Source: a virus. From it: a DNA stretch of 46,915 bases. The notes below the pieces were generated by a model. The model saw nothing but the letters and a program-made list of their open reading frames with translations, was not told the DNA's origin and made no database searches. Shown in pieces: positions 7,060 through 13,111 of this stretch (its first letter is position 1; every line of letters begins with the position of its first letter). The position numbers were made by a program, and so were the translations under genes. The stretch covers positions 1 to 46,915 of IMG/VR virus record IMGVR_UViG_3300030012_002121. One strand, written 5' to 3'.

Positions 7060-7155
7060 GGGAGTGATAAGGTAAGTAAAGCATGCATGTGTGTCCTTAT
7101 GGAAAACGTAAGTGTATTGCAGCTTTAAACGGCGGTTCGACTCCGCCCACTTCCA
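7060..7155 (+). ncRNA. Second tRNA-like RNA with a rod in place of the anticodon arm
   Basis: GGGAGTG (7060-7066) pairs with CACTTCC (7148-7154, one G-T pair), with A7155 as discriminator. The T arm GGCGG-TTCGACT-CCGCC (7131-7147) is perfect. Between them AAAGC-A-TGCA (7078-7087) pairs with TGCA-GCTTT (7118-7126), making a long arm instead of D and anticodon arms. It begins 3 nt after the previous tRNA-like RNA, so the two form a tandem pair. CTAA follows the 3' end. Confidence 0.6.
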
Positions 7156-7162
7156 CTAAATA

Positions 7163-7223
7163 AGAGGCATTCATGCACCTGATATTGCAATGTTAAAGGT
7201 ACAAAGCAGATGTAAGTCCTCTA
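7163..7223 (+). other. Possible degenerate tRNA-like segment
   Basis: AGAGG (7163-7167) and CCTCT (7218-7222) can close a ~60-nt element just after the second tRNA-like RNA and just before tRNA-Met. There is no T loop and no clear anticodon. Reported because it fills the gap in the RNA cluster; the structure is weak. Confidence 0.25.
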
Positions 7224-7228
7224 AATAT

Positions 7229-7301
7229 AGCGCTGTAGAGCAGTGGCCAGCTCGCAAGGCTCATAACCTTGAGGTCGTCGGTTCGAATCCGGCCAGCGCA
7301 A
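7229..7301 (+). tRNA. tRNA-Met (CAT)
   Basis: 73-nt cloverleaf. The acceptor has six pairs (GCGCTG/CAGCGC) plus an A1-A72 mismatch. D arm GAGC-AGTGGCCA-GCTC; anticodon arm CAAGG-CTCATAA-CCTTG with anticodon CAT; T arm GTCGG-TTCGAAT-CCGGC; discriminator A7301; CCA not encoded. The anticodon stem lacks the three G-C pairs of initiators, so it is an elongator Met tRNA or a lysidine-type Ile tRNA. The 3' end is followed by CTAAC and then, after 20 nt in total, the ATG of the next gene. Confidence 0.9.
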
Positions 7302-7321
7302 CTAACATTAAATAATTAAAT

Positions 7322-7549
7322 ATGGCAAATATGAGTTATTGCAGGTTTGAAAATACTGCAAGAGATTTAGCAGACTGTGTTGAAGCTTTGCAAAACAATG
7401 ACTTAAATGAATACATGAGTGTTCATGAAGTTAATGGTTTAGCGGAATTACAACTATTAGCAATGGATATTGTAGCAATGCAAGATCACATTGGTGATAT
7501 AATAGACAAAGAAAGACAAAGATTTGAAGCACACGAACTTACAAACTAA
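7322..7549 (+). CDS. Conserved small phage protein (75 aa)
   Basis: Starts MANMSYCRFENTARDLADCV, a sequence style I recognise from many phage and flavobacterial small proteins of unknown function. The rest is acidic and helical (ALQNNDLNEYMSVHEVNGLA...). The leader is the 20 nt directly after tRNA-Met, nearly identical to the leader at 5167-5186. The stop TAA lies inside promoter-like copy 5 (acaaacTAAatacga). Function unknown. Confidence 0.75.
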   Translation: MANMSYCRFENTARDLADCVEALQNNDLNEYMSVHEVNGLAELQLLAMDIVAMQDHIGDIIDKERQRFEAHELTN

Positions 7550-7571
7550 ATACGACTTAATACGGATAATA
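7539..7571 (+). promoter_or_regulatory. Phage promoter-like element, copy 5
   Basis: TTACAAACTAAATACGA, 8 nt (CTTAATAC), GGATAATA. It contains the stop codon of the upstream gene and ends 5 nt before the ATG at 7577. Confidence 0.75.
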
Positions 7572-7576
7572 AAAAT

Positions 7577-7810
7577 ATGAGAATTAAAACAATTTATGAC
7601 AGGCTAAAACCAGGTTTTAAGTCGTCACTACAAAAAAATGCTAGACAATATTCTAGCGCTAAAAGACTTAAGTACACTCTTATGTCTAAAACTTCATGGC
7701 ATGACTTAACTGTTAGTAATTTAAATGATATGGCGGTATATTGTAATATACCAACTTACAAATTATCCGCTACAGATTTTATGTATGGAGACTATATAAT
7801 TAATAAATAA
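7577..7810 (+). CDS. Hypothetical basic protein (77 aa)
   Basis: 77 residues starting MRIKTIYDRLKPGFKSSLQK. Two predicted helices (SSLQKNARQYSSAKRLKYTL; SNLNDMAVYCNI) and a Tyr-rich end. The layout could suit a small DNA-binding protein, but no family is recognised. First gene after promoter-like copy 5; 1 nt separates it from the next gene. Confidence 0.7.
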   Translation: MRIKTIYDRLKPGFKSSLQKNARQYSSAKRLKYTLMSKTSWHDLTVSNLNDMAVYCNIPTYKLSATDFMYGDYIINK

Positions 7811-7811
7811 T

Positions 7812-8066
7812 ATGGAAAAAGATATAAAAAATAGAGCACACGATAAAGCTTTTGCTACTATACATGGTTTAGATAATGACATTAGCAGGTTAAAGCAAGA
7901 AATAAAAGATGATCAAACTCTTTTTATTACAAAAGAACAGCTTATAGGTGTGTTAGATCACACTAAAAGACAAAGAGAAGTTTGGAATTATATAGCTTCT
8001 TTAATAGAAAAAGATCATGAAAGAATAGATTACTTAGATTATGAAAAACAAAATGAAATTACCTAA
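7812..8066 (+). CDS. Hypothetical helical protein (84 aa)
   Basis: Acidic, Lys/Glu/Asp-rich, predicted coiled-coil-like helices (DNDISRLKQEIKDDQTLFIT; TKRQREVWNYIASLIEKDHE). No domain recognised. Its 3' end overlaps the next gene by 26 nt in another frame if the ATG at 8041 is used. Confidence 0.7.
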   Translation: MEKDIKNRAHDKAFATIHGLDNDISRLKQEIKDDQTLFITKEQLIGVLDHTKRQREVWNYIASLIEKDHERIDYLDYEKQNEIT

Positions 8067-8271
8067 ATGGTTTAATGGTACTATATATGAGAAAGGTGAT
8101 AAAGTAACAAATCCTTTTTCAGGAGATACTTATGAATTAAACAACTTAGAATTAAGTATGTATGACTTAATTATGGGTTCTCAAATGGTACAAAAATATG
8201 ATTTAACAAGAAAAGGTTTAGATTGGTTTAGAAAAGCTAACCCTAAAGCCTATATGGTATTACTTGATTAA
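8041..8271 (+). CDS. Conserved phage hypothetical protein (76 aa)
   Basis: Contains PKWFNGTIYEKGDKVTNPFS and ELNNLELSMYDLIMG, a pattern I have seen in small proteins of marine phages without known role. Starts are possible at 8041 (MKNKMKLPKW) or 8053 (MKLPKW); the second removes half of the overlap with the upstream gene. The stop is 6 nt before tRNA-Gln. Confidence 0.7.
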   Translation: MKNKMKLPKWFNGTIYEKGDKVTNPFSGDTYELNNLELSMYDLIMGSQMVQKYDLTRKGLDWFRKANPKAYMVLLD

Positions 8272-8277
8272 TCACAA

Positions 8278-8350
8278 TGACTCGTGGTGTAATTGGTAAC
8301 ACGTCTGGTTTTGGTCCAGAAGAGTTCAGGTTCGAGACCTGACGAGTCAA
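8278..8350 (+). tRNA. tRNA-Gln (TTG)
   Basis: 73-nt perfect cloverleaf: acceptor TGACTCG/CGAGTCA, D arm GTGT-AATTGGTA-ACAC, anticodon arm TCTGG-TTTTGGT-CCAGA with anticodon TTG, variable loop AGAGT, T arm TCAGG-TTCGAGA-CCTGA, discriminator A8350, no encoded CCA. CTAAT follows and the next ATG is 19 nt downstream. Its product could supply the phage's many CAA codons. Confidence 0.95.
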
Positions 8351-8369
8351 CTAATTTTAAATTAATAAT

Positions 8370-8837
8370 ATGGCAACTAGAAATATGACGCTTGTAGTCG
8401 ATAGATCACACGCGGAAGAATTTGACAAAGGCTTTGCTGTTAAACCTCAATTGGTTAGCGATAAAGCTTATGTCCATATGTACATGCATCACGATGGTTA
8501 TCCTGAGTGGAGAGGTGTAGAACTTGCTAATTGGATTCAACACATGCAAAATGATAGAGGTTTTACGCATTTTGGTGATGGATCAAGAATAGCATCACAT
8601 TTAGTACATGATTTTCACTACAACGGTCAGTATTTATACCCAAACGTTGATAGTGTTGATCATGAATACACTTGGATTATATGGACAGGTAAACCTGATG
8701 TATGGTTAAGTGCTTATAATCAGTACACTAACACTTGTAAATTTGTTGGTGGTGCACGAAAACTAATCGACAAATATAAGCAAAAAAATATGGGTTACAC
8801 TGATTGGAACGAAAAATACAAAGTAAATACGATATAA
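8370..8837 (+). CDS. Conserved phage hypothetical protein (155 aa)
   Basis: 155 residues, rich in His, Trp and Tyr. A central motif YMHHDGYPEWRGVELANWI recalls a group of phage proteins of unknown function that carry a (Q/H)xDGYP motif. Residues 60-130 look like an alpha/beta domain (YLYPNVDSVDHEYTWIIWTG). The leader starts at the 3' end of tRNA-Gln. The last codons (YKVNTI) are encoded by promoter-like copy 6. No catalytic role can be assigned. Confidence 0.75.
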   Translation: MATRNMTLVVDRSHAEEFDKGFAVKPQLVSDKAYVHMYMHHDGYPEWRGVELANWIQHMQNDRGFTHFGDGSRIASHLVHDFHYNGQYLYPNVDSVDHEYTWIIWTGKPDVWLSAYNQYTNTCKFVGGARKLIDKYKQKNMGYTDWNEKYKVNTI

Positions 8838-8848
8838 AATGGATAATA
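8817..8848 (+). promoter_or_regulatory. Phage promoter-like element, copy 6
   Basis: TACAAAGTAAATACGA (first T of the consensus missing), 8 nt (TATAAAAT), GGATAATA. It holds the stop of the 8370 gene and is the last copy before the long replication operon, so it may drive 8863 to 22489. Confidence 0.7.
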
Positions 8849-8862
8849 ATATAAAACAACCA

Positions 8863-9006
8863 ATGGATAAAGAAATTAAAGTAAAGTCTCACAGAGATGG
8901 TCAAGCTTATACTTTGAGAGAATTATTAGTTAGAATCGAAGAATTAGAAGATAAACAAATGGATATTAGATATCATTTAGCTAATCCAAAAACATTAAAC
9001 TACTAA
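8863..9006 (+). CDS. Small helical protein (47 aa)
   Basis: ATG at 8863 (an in-frame ATG at 8839 overlaps the GGATAATA block). The product has a helical core rich in Glu, Arg and Leu (LRELLVRIEELEDKQMDIRY). Its TAA overlaps the next ATG (TAATG at 9004-9008), a layout used through the whole operon, so it is probably real. Function unknown. Confidence 0.65.
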   Translation: MDKEIKVKSHRDGQAYTLRELLVRIEELEDKQMDIRYHLANPKTLNY

Positions 9007-9278
9007 TGACAGAAAAACAATATCAAAGACTATTAGATAGAATAAAATTCGATCTATATCAGGAGTTTATTAACCCTGAAACTGCATCTTATGGTATTAA
9101 ATACGTAGAAGACAAACCTATATATGAAGGTAAAATGTCTGAGCGTGAAATACTACAAGATGAACTTGGCAGATTATGTACACTTCAAAACAAATTTATT
9201 GATGATGAAGAGTATGAAAAAGCTGAGATAATGAAAAGAAAAATTAATGAAATACAAAATAAAATAGATAAATTATGA
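9006..9278 (+). CDS. Small protein with a UVR-motif-like helix pair
   Basis: 90 residues. The C-terminal part (residues ~50-90) reads LQDELGRLCTLQNKFIDDEEYEKAEIMKRKI, resembling the UvrB/UvrC interaction motif (paired helices with E-x-A at the turn). The N-terminal part is a short basic helix. It may bind a partner protein through this helix pair; that is inference. It overlaps the ligase start by 4 nt (ATGA). Confidence 0.5.
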   Translation: MTEKQYQRLLDRIKFDLYQEFINPETASYGIKYVEDKPIYEGKMSEREILQDELGRLCTLQNKFIDDEEYEKAEIMKRKINEIQNKIDKL

Positions 9279-10117
9279 TTAAACCAATGCTCGCATACAA
9301 AGTAGACAAAAAACCCGTCGACTGGTCCGAGAAGGTATACATTCAACCAAAGCTTGACGGCGTACGTTGTGTTATACACCTCGATGAAAAAGAAAACATT
9401 AGATGTTTTTCCAGAACAGGTAAAGAATTTCACAACCTTGAACACATTAAAGACTCACTAAAACCTTGGTTTGAGTTTAATGATGACGTTATTCTTGACG
9501 GTGAATTATACAACCATGATCTTAGAGATGACTTCGAAAAGATTATATCATTAGTTAGAAAACAAAAGCCAACTGATGCTGATAAATTAGAAGCTAAAAA
9601 ACTAGTACAATTTCATTGTTATGACTATATAGATCAAATAAACAATTACAGTACTAGAATGAACCAGCTTGTTACAAGCGATATGTATTCTTATTGTGTT
9701 AAATATGTAGAAACGTCTAGAGTTAGATCTAAGGATGCCGCAAAATTAAGACATCAATATAACTTAAATGAAGGTTATGAAGGCTCTATACTGCGTCTAG
9801 ATGCTCCTTATCAATGTAAAAGGTCTTACAATTTACAAAAGTTTAAAGATTTCCAAGATACAGAAGCTACAATTGTAGGTTATGAAGAAGGTAAAGGTAA
9901 AAGATTAGGTACTATTGGTAAGTTCTTTATGCAAGATGATGACGGTAATAAATTCGGTTGTCCTCCAGGTAAAGGTTATGACTACGCAGATCTTAAATGT
10001 ATGTTAAAGAATATTCATCAATATATGGGTCAAAGAGCTACGTTTACTTTCTTTGAAAGAACTCAAGCTGGTAGTTATAGACATCCATTGTTTAAAGGTT
10101 TAAGAAACTATGAGTAA
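9275..10117 (+). CDS. ATP-dependent DNA ligase
   Basis: 280 residues, a minimal ligase that seals nicks using ATP. Visible nucleotidyltransferase motifs: motif I K26-LDG-VR with the lysine that is adenylated, motif III DGEL (75-78), motif IV EGYEGSIL (~166-173), motif V LQKFK (187-191). The C-terminal part (residues 195-280: ATIVGYEEGKGKRLGTIG..., then ATFTFFERTQAGSYRHPLF) is the OB-fold. No extra DNA-binding domain, as in other small phage ligases. It starts in the ATGA overlap and belongs to the replication operon; likely joins Okazaki fragments and recombination products. High confidence. Confidence 0.95.
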   Translation: MIKPMLAYKVDKKPVDWSEKVYIQPKLDGVRCVIHLDEKENIRCFSRTGKEFHNLEHIKDSLKPWFEFNDDVILDGELYNHDLRDDFEKIISLVRKQKPTDADKLEAKKLVQFHCYDYIDQINNYSTRMNQLVTSDMYSYCVKYVETSRVRSKDAAKLRHQYNLNEGYEGSILRLDAPYQCKRSYNLQKFKDFQDTEATIVGYEEGKGKRLGTIGKFFMQDDDGNKFGCPPGKGYDYADLKCMLKNIHQYMGQRATFTFFERTQAGSYRHPLFKGLRNYE

Positions 10118-10211
10118 ATTAATATGGCAATTGTATAACGATAATATGATCAGCATAGAAGTTGCCAATATGCTACTTGATCAACACTATAATAGGGTAA
10201 ATAAAGCATGA
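10110..10211 (+). CDS. Very small hypothetical protein (33 aa)
   Basis: ATG at 10110 overlaps the ligase stop by 8 nt, and its TGA overlaps the next ATG (ATGA, 10208-10211). The product (MSKLIWQLYNDNMISIEVAN...) is one or two helices. The overlaps at both ends are the main evidence; it could be a linker ORF for translational coupling. Confidence 0.5.
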   Translation: MSKLIWQLYNDNMISIEVANMLLDQHYNRVNKA

Positions 10212-10777
10212 ACATATTTTATTTACACCCTAACCCGAATAAAGCTGCCGCTTATCACTATGATAAACACAAAGTCAAAATGATACTCGAAGCAGCCCAA
10301 ATGCTCTGTACAGCTCATCATCATTATGCTGAGTTGTATGAGTATGACGGTAGTTATATTCCTTACCGTAAAGCACATTATAATCACCCTTCAACGCAAT
10401 GGGCACGAGAAAATATGCAACAATATTTTTGGTTATATGATTATATGATGGCGCTTGGTGAGGAATATACTAAACGTTATAAGAAAAAGCACTTAAGCAT
10501 AACTAAATGTGCTAAAGTTTTGTTAAATCCCCCTGAAGGTATGCAAAATGGTCATTTTACAATGCCTCCACAATGTATGCCTGATGAATATAAAGTAACT
10601 TGGAACAGTTTAAAAGCTTATTGGAATTATTATATTAACGATAAAAAATCTATAATTAATAAAGATGAAAAACCTTATACTGAGTACCCTTTTGATGTCG
10701 ACGATATTGACGTCAGACTTGACAGTAACGGCAACTATATACCACGCTACCATCAAGCAAACAGACAGTACACCTGA
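10208..10777 (+). CDS. Pyr_excise-like phage protein (pyrimidine dimer glycosylase family resemblance)
   Basis: 189 residues. The N-terminal pattern NIFYLHPNPNKAAAYHYDKH and KVKMILEAAQML, then HYNHPSTQWARENMQQYFWL, is the layout of a phage family often annotated as pyrimidine-dimer DNA glycosylase (T4 endonuclease V-like, Pfam Pyr_excise). Members have conserved His and a W-x-R-x-x-x-x-N-Y-x-W-L stretch. The catalytic N-terminal Thr of T4 endonuclease V is not obvious, so a repair role is only suggested. The last 113 nt overlap the next gene in another frame. Confidence 0.7.
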   Translation: MNIFYLHPNPNKAAAYHYDKHKVKMILEAAQMLCTAHHHYAELYEYDGSYIPYRKAHYNHPSTQWARENMQQYFWLYDYMMALGEEYTKRYKKKHLSITKCAKVLLNPPEGMQNGHFTMPPQCMPDEYKVTWNSLKAYWNYYINDKKSIINKDEKPYTEYPFDVDDIDVRLDSNGNYIPRYHQANRQYT

Positions 10778-11039
10778 TAGAACTGCTACAAATTTTAAAA
10801 TAAATATGGAAAATCCTGAGTCACACAGAATAATAGCTGTGTCTAGGGATCTTGAATCTAAAGGTTTTAAAATGAACAGTATTGTTTTAATTAGTAATGC
10901 TGGAGATATGGATGGCCTTTGGGTCATAAGAGATAGAATGAATAAACGATGGACTAATAGAATAGATTTTCTTGTTGATGAAACAATGAAATATGGTAAA
11001 TGGGATAACGTAAAAATTAAATTATATGAACACAAGTAA
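10665..11039 (+). CDS. Exported 3D-domain protein
   Basis: 124 residues. Residues 1-24 form a signal peptide (MKNLILSTLLMSTILTSDLT). The rest fits the 3D (Asp-Asp-Asp) double-psi beta-barrel family found in cell-wall-active proteins: TIYHATIKQTDSTPDRTATN, RIIAVSRDL, then DGLWVIRDRMNKRWTNRIDF with the D-R-M-N-K-R-x-x-N-R-I-D-F motif. It may act on, or bind, host peptidoglycan in the periplasm, possibly in lysis. The first 38 codons overlap the upstream gene out of frame. The conserved DSTP segment lies partly in the overlap, so a start at 10806 is unlikely. Confidence 0.7.
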   Translation: MKNLILSTLLMSTILTSDLTVTATIYHATIKQTDSTPDRTATNFKINMENPESHRIIAVSRDLESKGFKMNSIVLISNAGDMDGLWVIRDRMNKRWTNRIDFLVDETMKYGKWDNVKIKLYEHK

Positions 11040-11145
11040 AAATATAAAACACCTTGTTAAAGTTGATTTCATGGGAATAAGAACGAAAATTAAGAATTTT
11101 CAAAAACCTAGAAAAAAACGTGACAATAGGGTATATAATAAATAA
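11026..11145 (+). CDS. Small basic protein (39 aa)
   Basis: ATG at 11026 overlaps the previous gene by 14 nt. The product starts MNTSKNIKHLVKVDFMGIRT and ends KPRKKRDNRVYNK; strongly basic, possibly nucleic-acid binding. The 3' end carries the left arm of inverted repeat B. Coding is likely but not certain. Confidence 0.5.
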   Translation: MNTSKNIKHLVKVDFMGIRTKIKNFQKPRKKRDNRVYNK

Positions 11146-11165
11146 TAGTAACTAGCTAATGTCAC
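11120..11165. promoter_or_regulatory. Long imperfect inverted repeat, copy B, covering the HTH gene start
   Basis: Left arm GTGACAATAG and right arm CTAATGTCAC pair except for one A-A mismatch. The right arm contains the ATG of the next gene (11159-11161). The arms are the same as at 4266-4310. As DNA it looks like an operator; as RNA the hairpin would hide the start codon. Either way it suggests control of the HTH gene. Confidence 0.6.
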
Positions 11166-11797
11166 ATGATAGAAACATAAAATGGTTGAATGATAGACGC
11201 GTGGTGTATAGACGCGAACCTATTAATGATAAACCAACTATCGATACAGATCAGTACAAATACTATGAAAATGGTACGTATGAAGCTTTTCATTTGTTTA
11301 ATAGTAAAGCTAAGATAACTACATACAAATCATTGAAATGGCACATGTTAGCTTTATATCATTTAAATAAAGATAGTAAATATAGTTTAAGTCCTTTCTT
11401 AGAGCATTTAGCTAGATTTATAGCTAATAAAGAAAATGGATTTGTAACATTTTTTATAAGTGAAAAAGTACTGAAAGATATGATAACTGATGTGTACAAA
11501 AGAGATAGTGAAGATATACCGAAAAATAGGTTACGTAAAGTAATATTTAAACCTAATTGTGGTTTATCATTAAGTGAAAAACTTAAAGTAGTAGGTAGTT
11601 TGATTGGAAGATCAAGTAAAATATATGAAGAAGATATTTACGATGTAATGCTTGATTTGAACGATCAAGGTAAAAAAATAACAATAAACCGTATAGCGGA
11701 TTTATTAGAATGTTCTACAAGAACTATACATAGAAATATGTCTCAACAATTAAAAAAAGAAAAAGTAATTTTAAATAAAGAAAATGAAAAAATATAA
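11159..11797 (+). CDS. Putative HTH regulator or replication initiator-like protein
   Basis: 212 residues, basic. The C-terminal third (about 160-205: IYDVMLDLNDQGKKITINRI, ADLLECSTRTIHRNM) is a helix-turn-helix, with ITINRIADLLECSTRTIHR as the recognition unit. The N-terminal part is helical (FLEHLARFIANKENGFVTFF). The start codon lies in inverted repeat B, and the same repeat occurs in the divergent region. That suggests it binds both sites as an autoregulated switch protein; this is inference. A role in replication start is the main alternative. It overlaps the sigma-factor gene by 14 nt. Confidence 0.6.
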   Translation: MSHDRNIKWLNDRRVVYRREPINDKPTIDTDQYKYYENGTYEAFHLFNSKAKITTYKSLKWHMLALYHLNKDSKYSLSPFLEHLARFIANKENGFVTFFISEKVLKDMITDVYKRDSEDIPKNRLRKVIFKPNCGLSLSEKLKVVGSLIGRSSKIYEEDIYDVMLDLNDQGKKITINRIADLLECSTRTIHRNMSQQLKKEKVILNKENEKI

Positions 11798-12551
11798 TAT
11801 ACCTAATTATATCCGTTATAAAAATGATTTATTAGTGCAATTAAAAAAGATAGAAGATAAGCCTATTGAAAGTTTAAACGAAGAACAATTGCAATGGAAA
11901 TTTATGCTTTTAGTAGAAAATATAGCTAGAAAATTTTCAACAACTCAACAGGCTTCTGGTGTTATGAGCATAAATGATCTTATACAAGAAGGTAATTTTA
12001 GTTTAACTAAAGCTATAAGAAAAATTGATTGGATAAGACTTAGTGAATCAGAAGATCAAGAGAAAACATTAAAATCTTTTTTATCTAAACGTATTAAAGG
12101 TGGTATAAGACGAGCTGTTGATATAAACAGAGGTGACATGCGTATACCAGAACATAAATTAAATGAAATACGTAAGAATAATGGTAAAGATAAAAAGATG
12201 GTGGCGATGTTTTTTAATAGTATGTTTTTATCAATTGATGATAAACCAAAGAATGCTGACGAAGAAGAATCTATGATTTATCAAATAGCAGATAAATCAG
12301 AGCCTTATAATATAGGTATTTTAAATATTTATTTAACTAGTTTATTAAAAACTCATTTAAATGAAAAAGAATATAATGTGTTAAGATTAAGCTATGGTTT
12401 AGACTGTGAAAAGCATTCAGCAAACAAAATAGCAGAGATCTTAAACATCGAGGGAAGCAGTGCTTATGTACGTGTTTCAGAGCTTAAAAAACAAGCTGTA
12501 GATAAACTAATTGATAATGTTGATCACTCGCAAGTGCTTGACTATCTGTAG
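11784..12551 (+). CDS. Phage-encoded sigma-70 family factor
   Basis: 255 residues. Region 2: residues ~43-112, with INDLIQEGNFSLTKAIRKID matching the sigma-70 DLIQEG-x-x-GL-x-x-A signature, then FLSKRIKGGIRRAV. Start of region 3: MRIPEHKLNEI (~119-129), like the RIP-x-H of housekeeping factors. Region 4: residues ~190-245, LNEKEYNVLRLSYGLDCEKH followed by an HTH (SANKIAEILNIEGSSAYVRV). Region 1.1 is absent. It should direct host RNA polymerase to phage promoters, either the six-copy element upstream or the late genes. It overlaps the HTH gene, so the two regulators are made together. Confidence 0.85.
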   Translation: MKKYNIPNYIRYKNDLLVQLKKIEDKPIESLNEEQLQWKFMLLVENIARKFSTTQQASGVMSINDLIQEGNFSLTKAIRKIDWIRLSESEDQEKTLKSFLSKRIKGGIRRAVDINRGDMRIPEHKLNEIRKNNGKDKKMVAMFFNSMFLSIDDKPKNADEEESMIYQIADKSEPYNIGILNIYLTSLLKTHLNEKEYNVLRLSYGLDCEKHSANKIAEILNIEGSSAYVRVSELKKQAVDKLIDNVDHSQVLDYL

Positions 12552-12594
12552 TTTACTAATGTAAAACTAATTTTTAATATGTAATTATATAACT

Positions 12595-13110
12595 ATGACC
12601 GTATACCAAAAGTTAACACAAATTCAAACAAGATTTAAATCGAAGAAAAGTAGATTTAACTCATTCGGCAAATATTACTTCAGATCAGCCGAAGACATTC
12701 TCGAAGCAATTAAACCCTATCTTTTAGAGTTAGGAGTATCAGTAAGGATTAAAGAAAAATTAATCTCACCTGCCCCTATGCCTATAATTAAAAGTATAGC
12801 TATTATTAAAGACGAAAAAGGTATGGAACTTAAAGCTACAGCATTAGTTGGTGTAGATTTAAATCAGAAAGGTATGCAAACTCCACAACAGTTTGGTACT
12901 GCATCGAGCTATGGTAAGAAGTATGCATTAGGAAATTTATTCCTAATTGATGATACGCAAGATAGTGACGCTATAAACACACATGGTAAACCTATGGATA
13001 AAATAGCTATTAAAAAAGCTAAAGACTATGTGCAAGCTGGTGGAACTTTAGATGCTATCAAAAAGAAATATAATGTAACCCCTGAAATTGAAAAACAAAT
13101 AACATTATAA
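12595..13110 (+). CDS. ERF-family single-strand annealing protein
   Basis: 171 residues. Typical ERF features: FNSFGKYYFRSAEDILEAIK near the N-terminus, followed by a predicted beta-strand region (SVRIKEKL..., PIIKSIAIIKDEKGMELKAT), and QQFGTASSYGKKYALGNLF (residues ~98-116), the core Q-x-x-G-x-A-x-SY-x-x-x-YAL motif. It pairs complementary single strands in phage recombination and end repair. The exonuclease that would make the single strands lies 1 nt downstream, giving a two-gene recombination module. The C-terminal tail (~130-171) is a short helical region. High confidence for family, moderate for exact mechanism. Confidence 0.9.
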   Translation: MTVYQKLTQIQTRFKSKKSRFNSFGKYYFRSAEDILEAIKPYLLELGVSVRIKEKLISPAPMPIIKSIAIIKDEKGMELKATALVGVDLNQKGMQTPQQFGTASSYGKKYALGNLFLIDDTQDSDAINTHGKPMDKIAIKKAKDYVQAGGTLDAIKKKYNVTPEIEKQITL

Positions 13111-13111
13111 T

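Noticed and set aside
7118-7131. Suppressor tRNA with anticodon TTA (loop CTTTAAA)
   Set aside because: The bases on both sides do not form an anticodon stem; they pair instead with 7078-7087. Genes here end normally at TAA, TAG and TGA.
6977-7155. A phage tmRNA
   Set aside because: The 3' ends resemble tmRNA, but the 5' GGATTCGAC signature, pseudoknots and a tag reading frame are absent, and the elements are only 80 and 96 nt.
6895-7225. Group I intron in a tRNA gene
   Set aside because: The interval is short and I cannot find the conserved P7/G-binding core elements.
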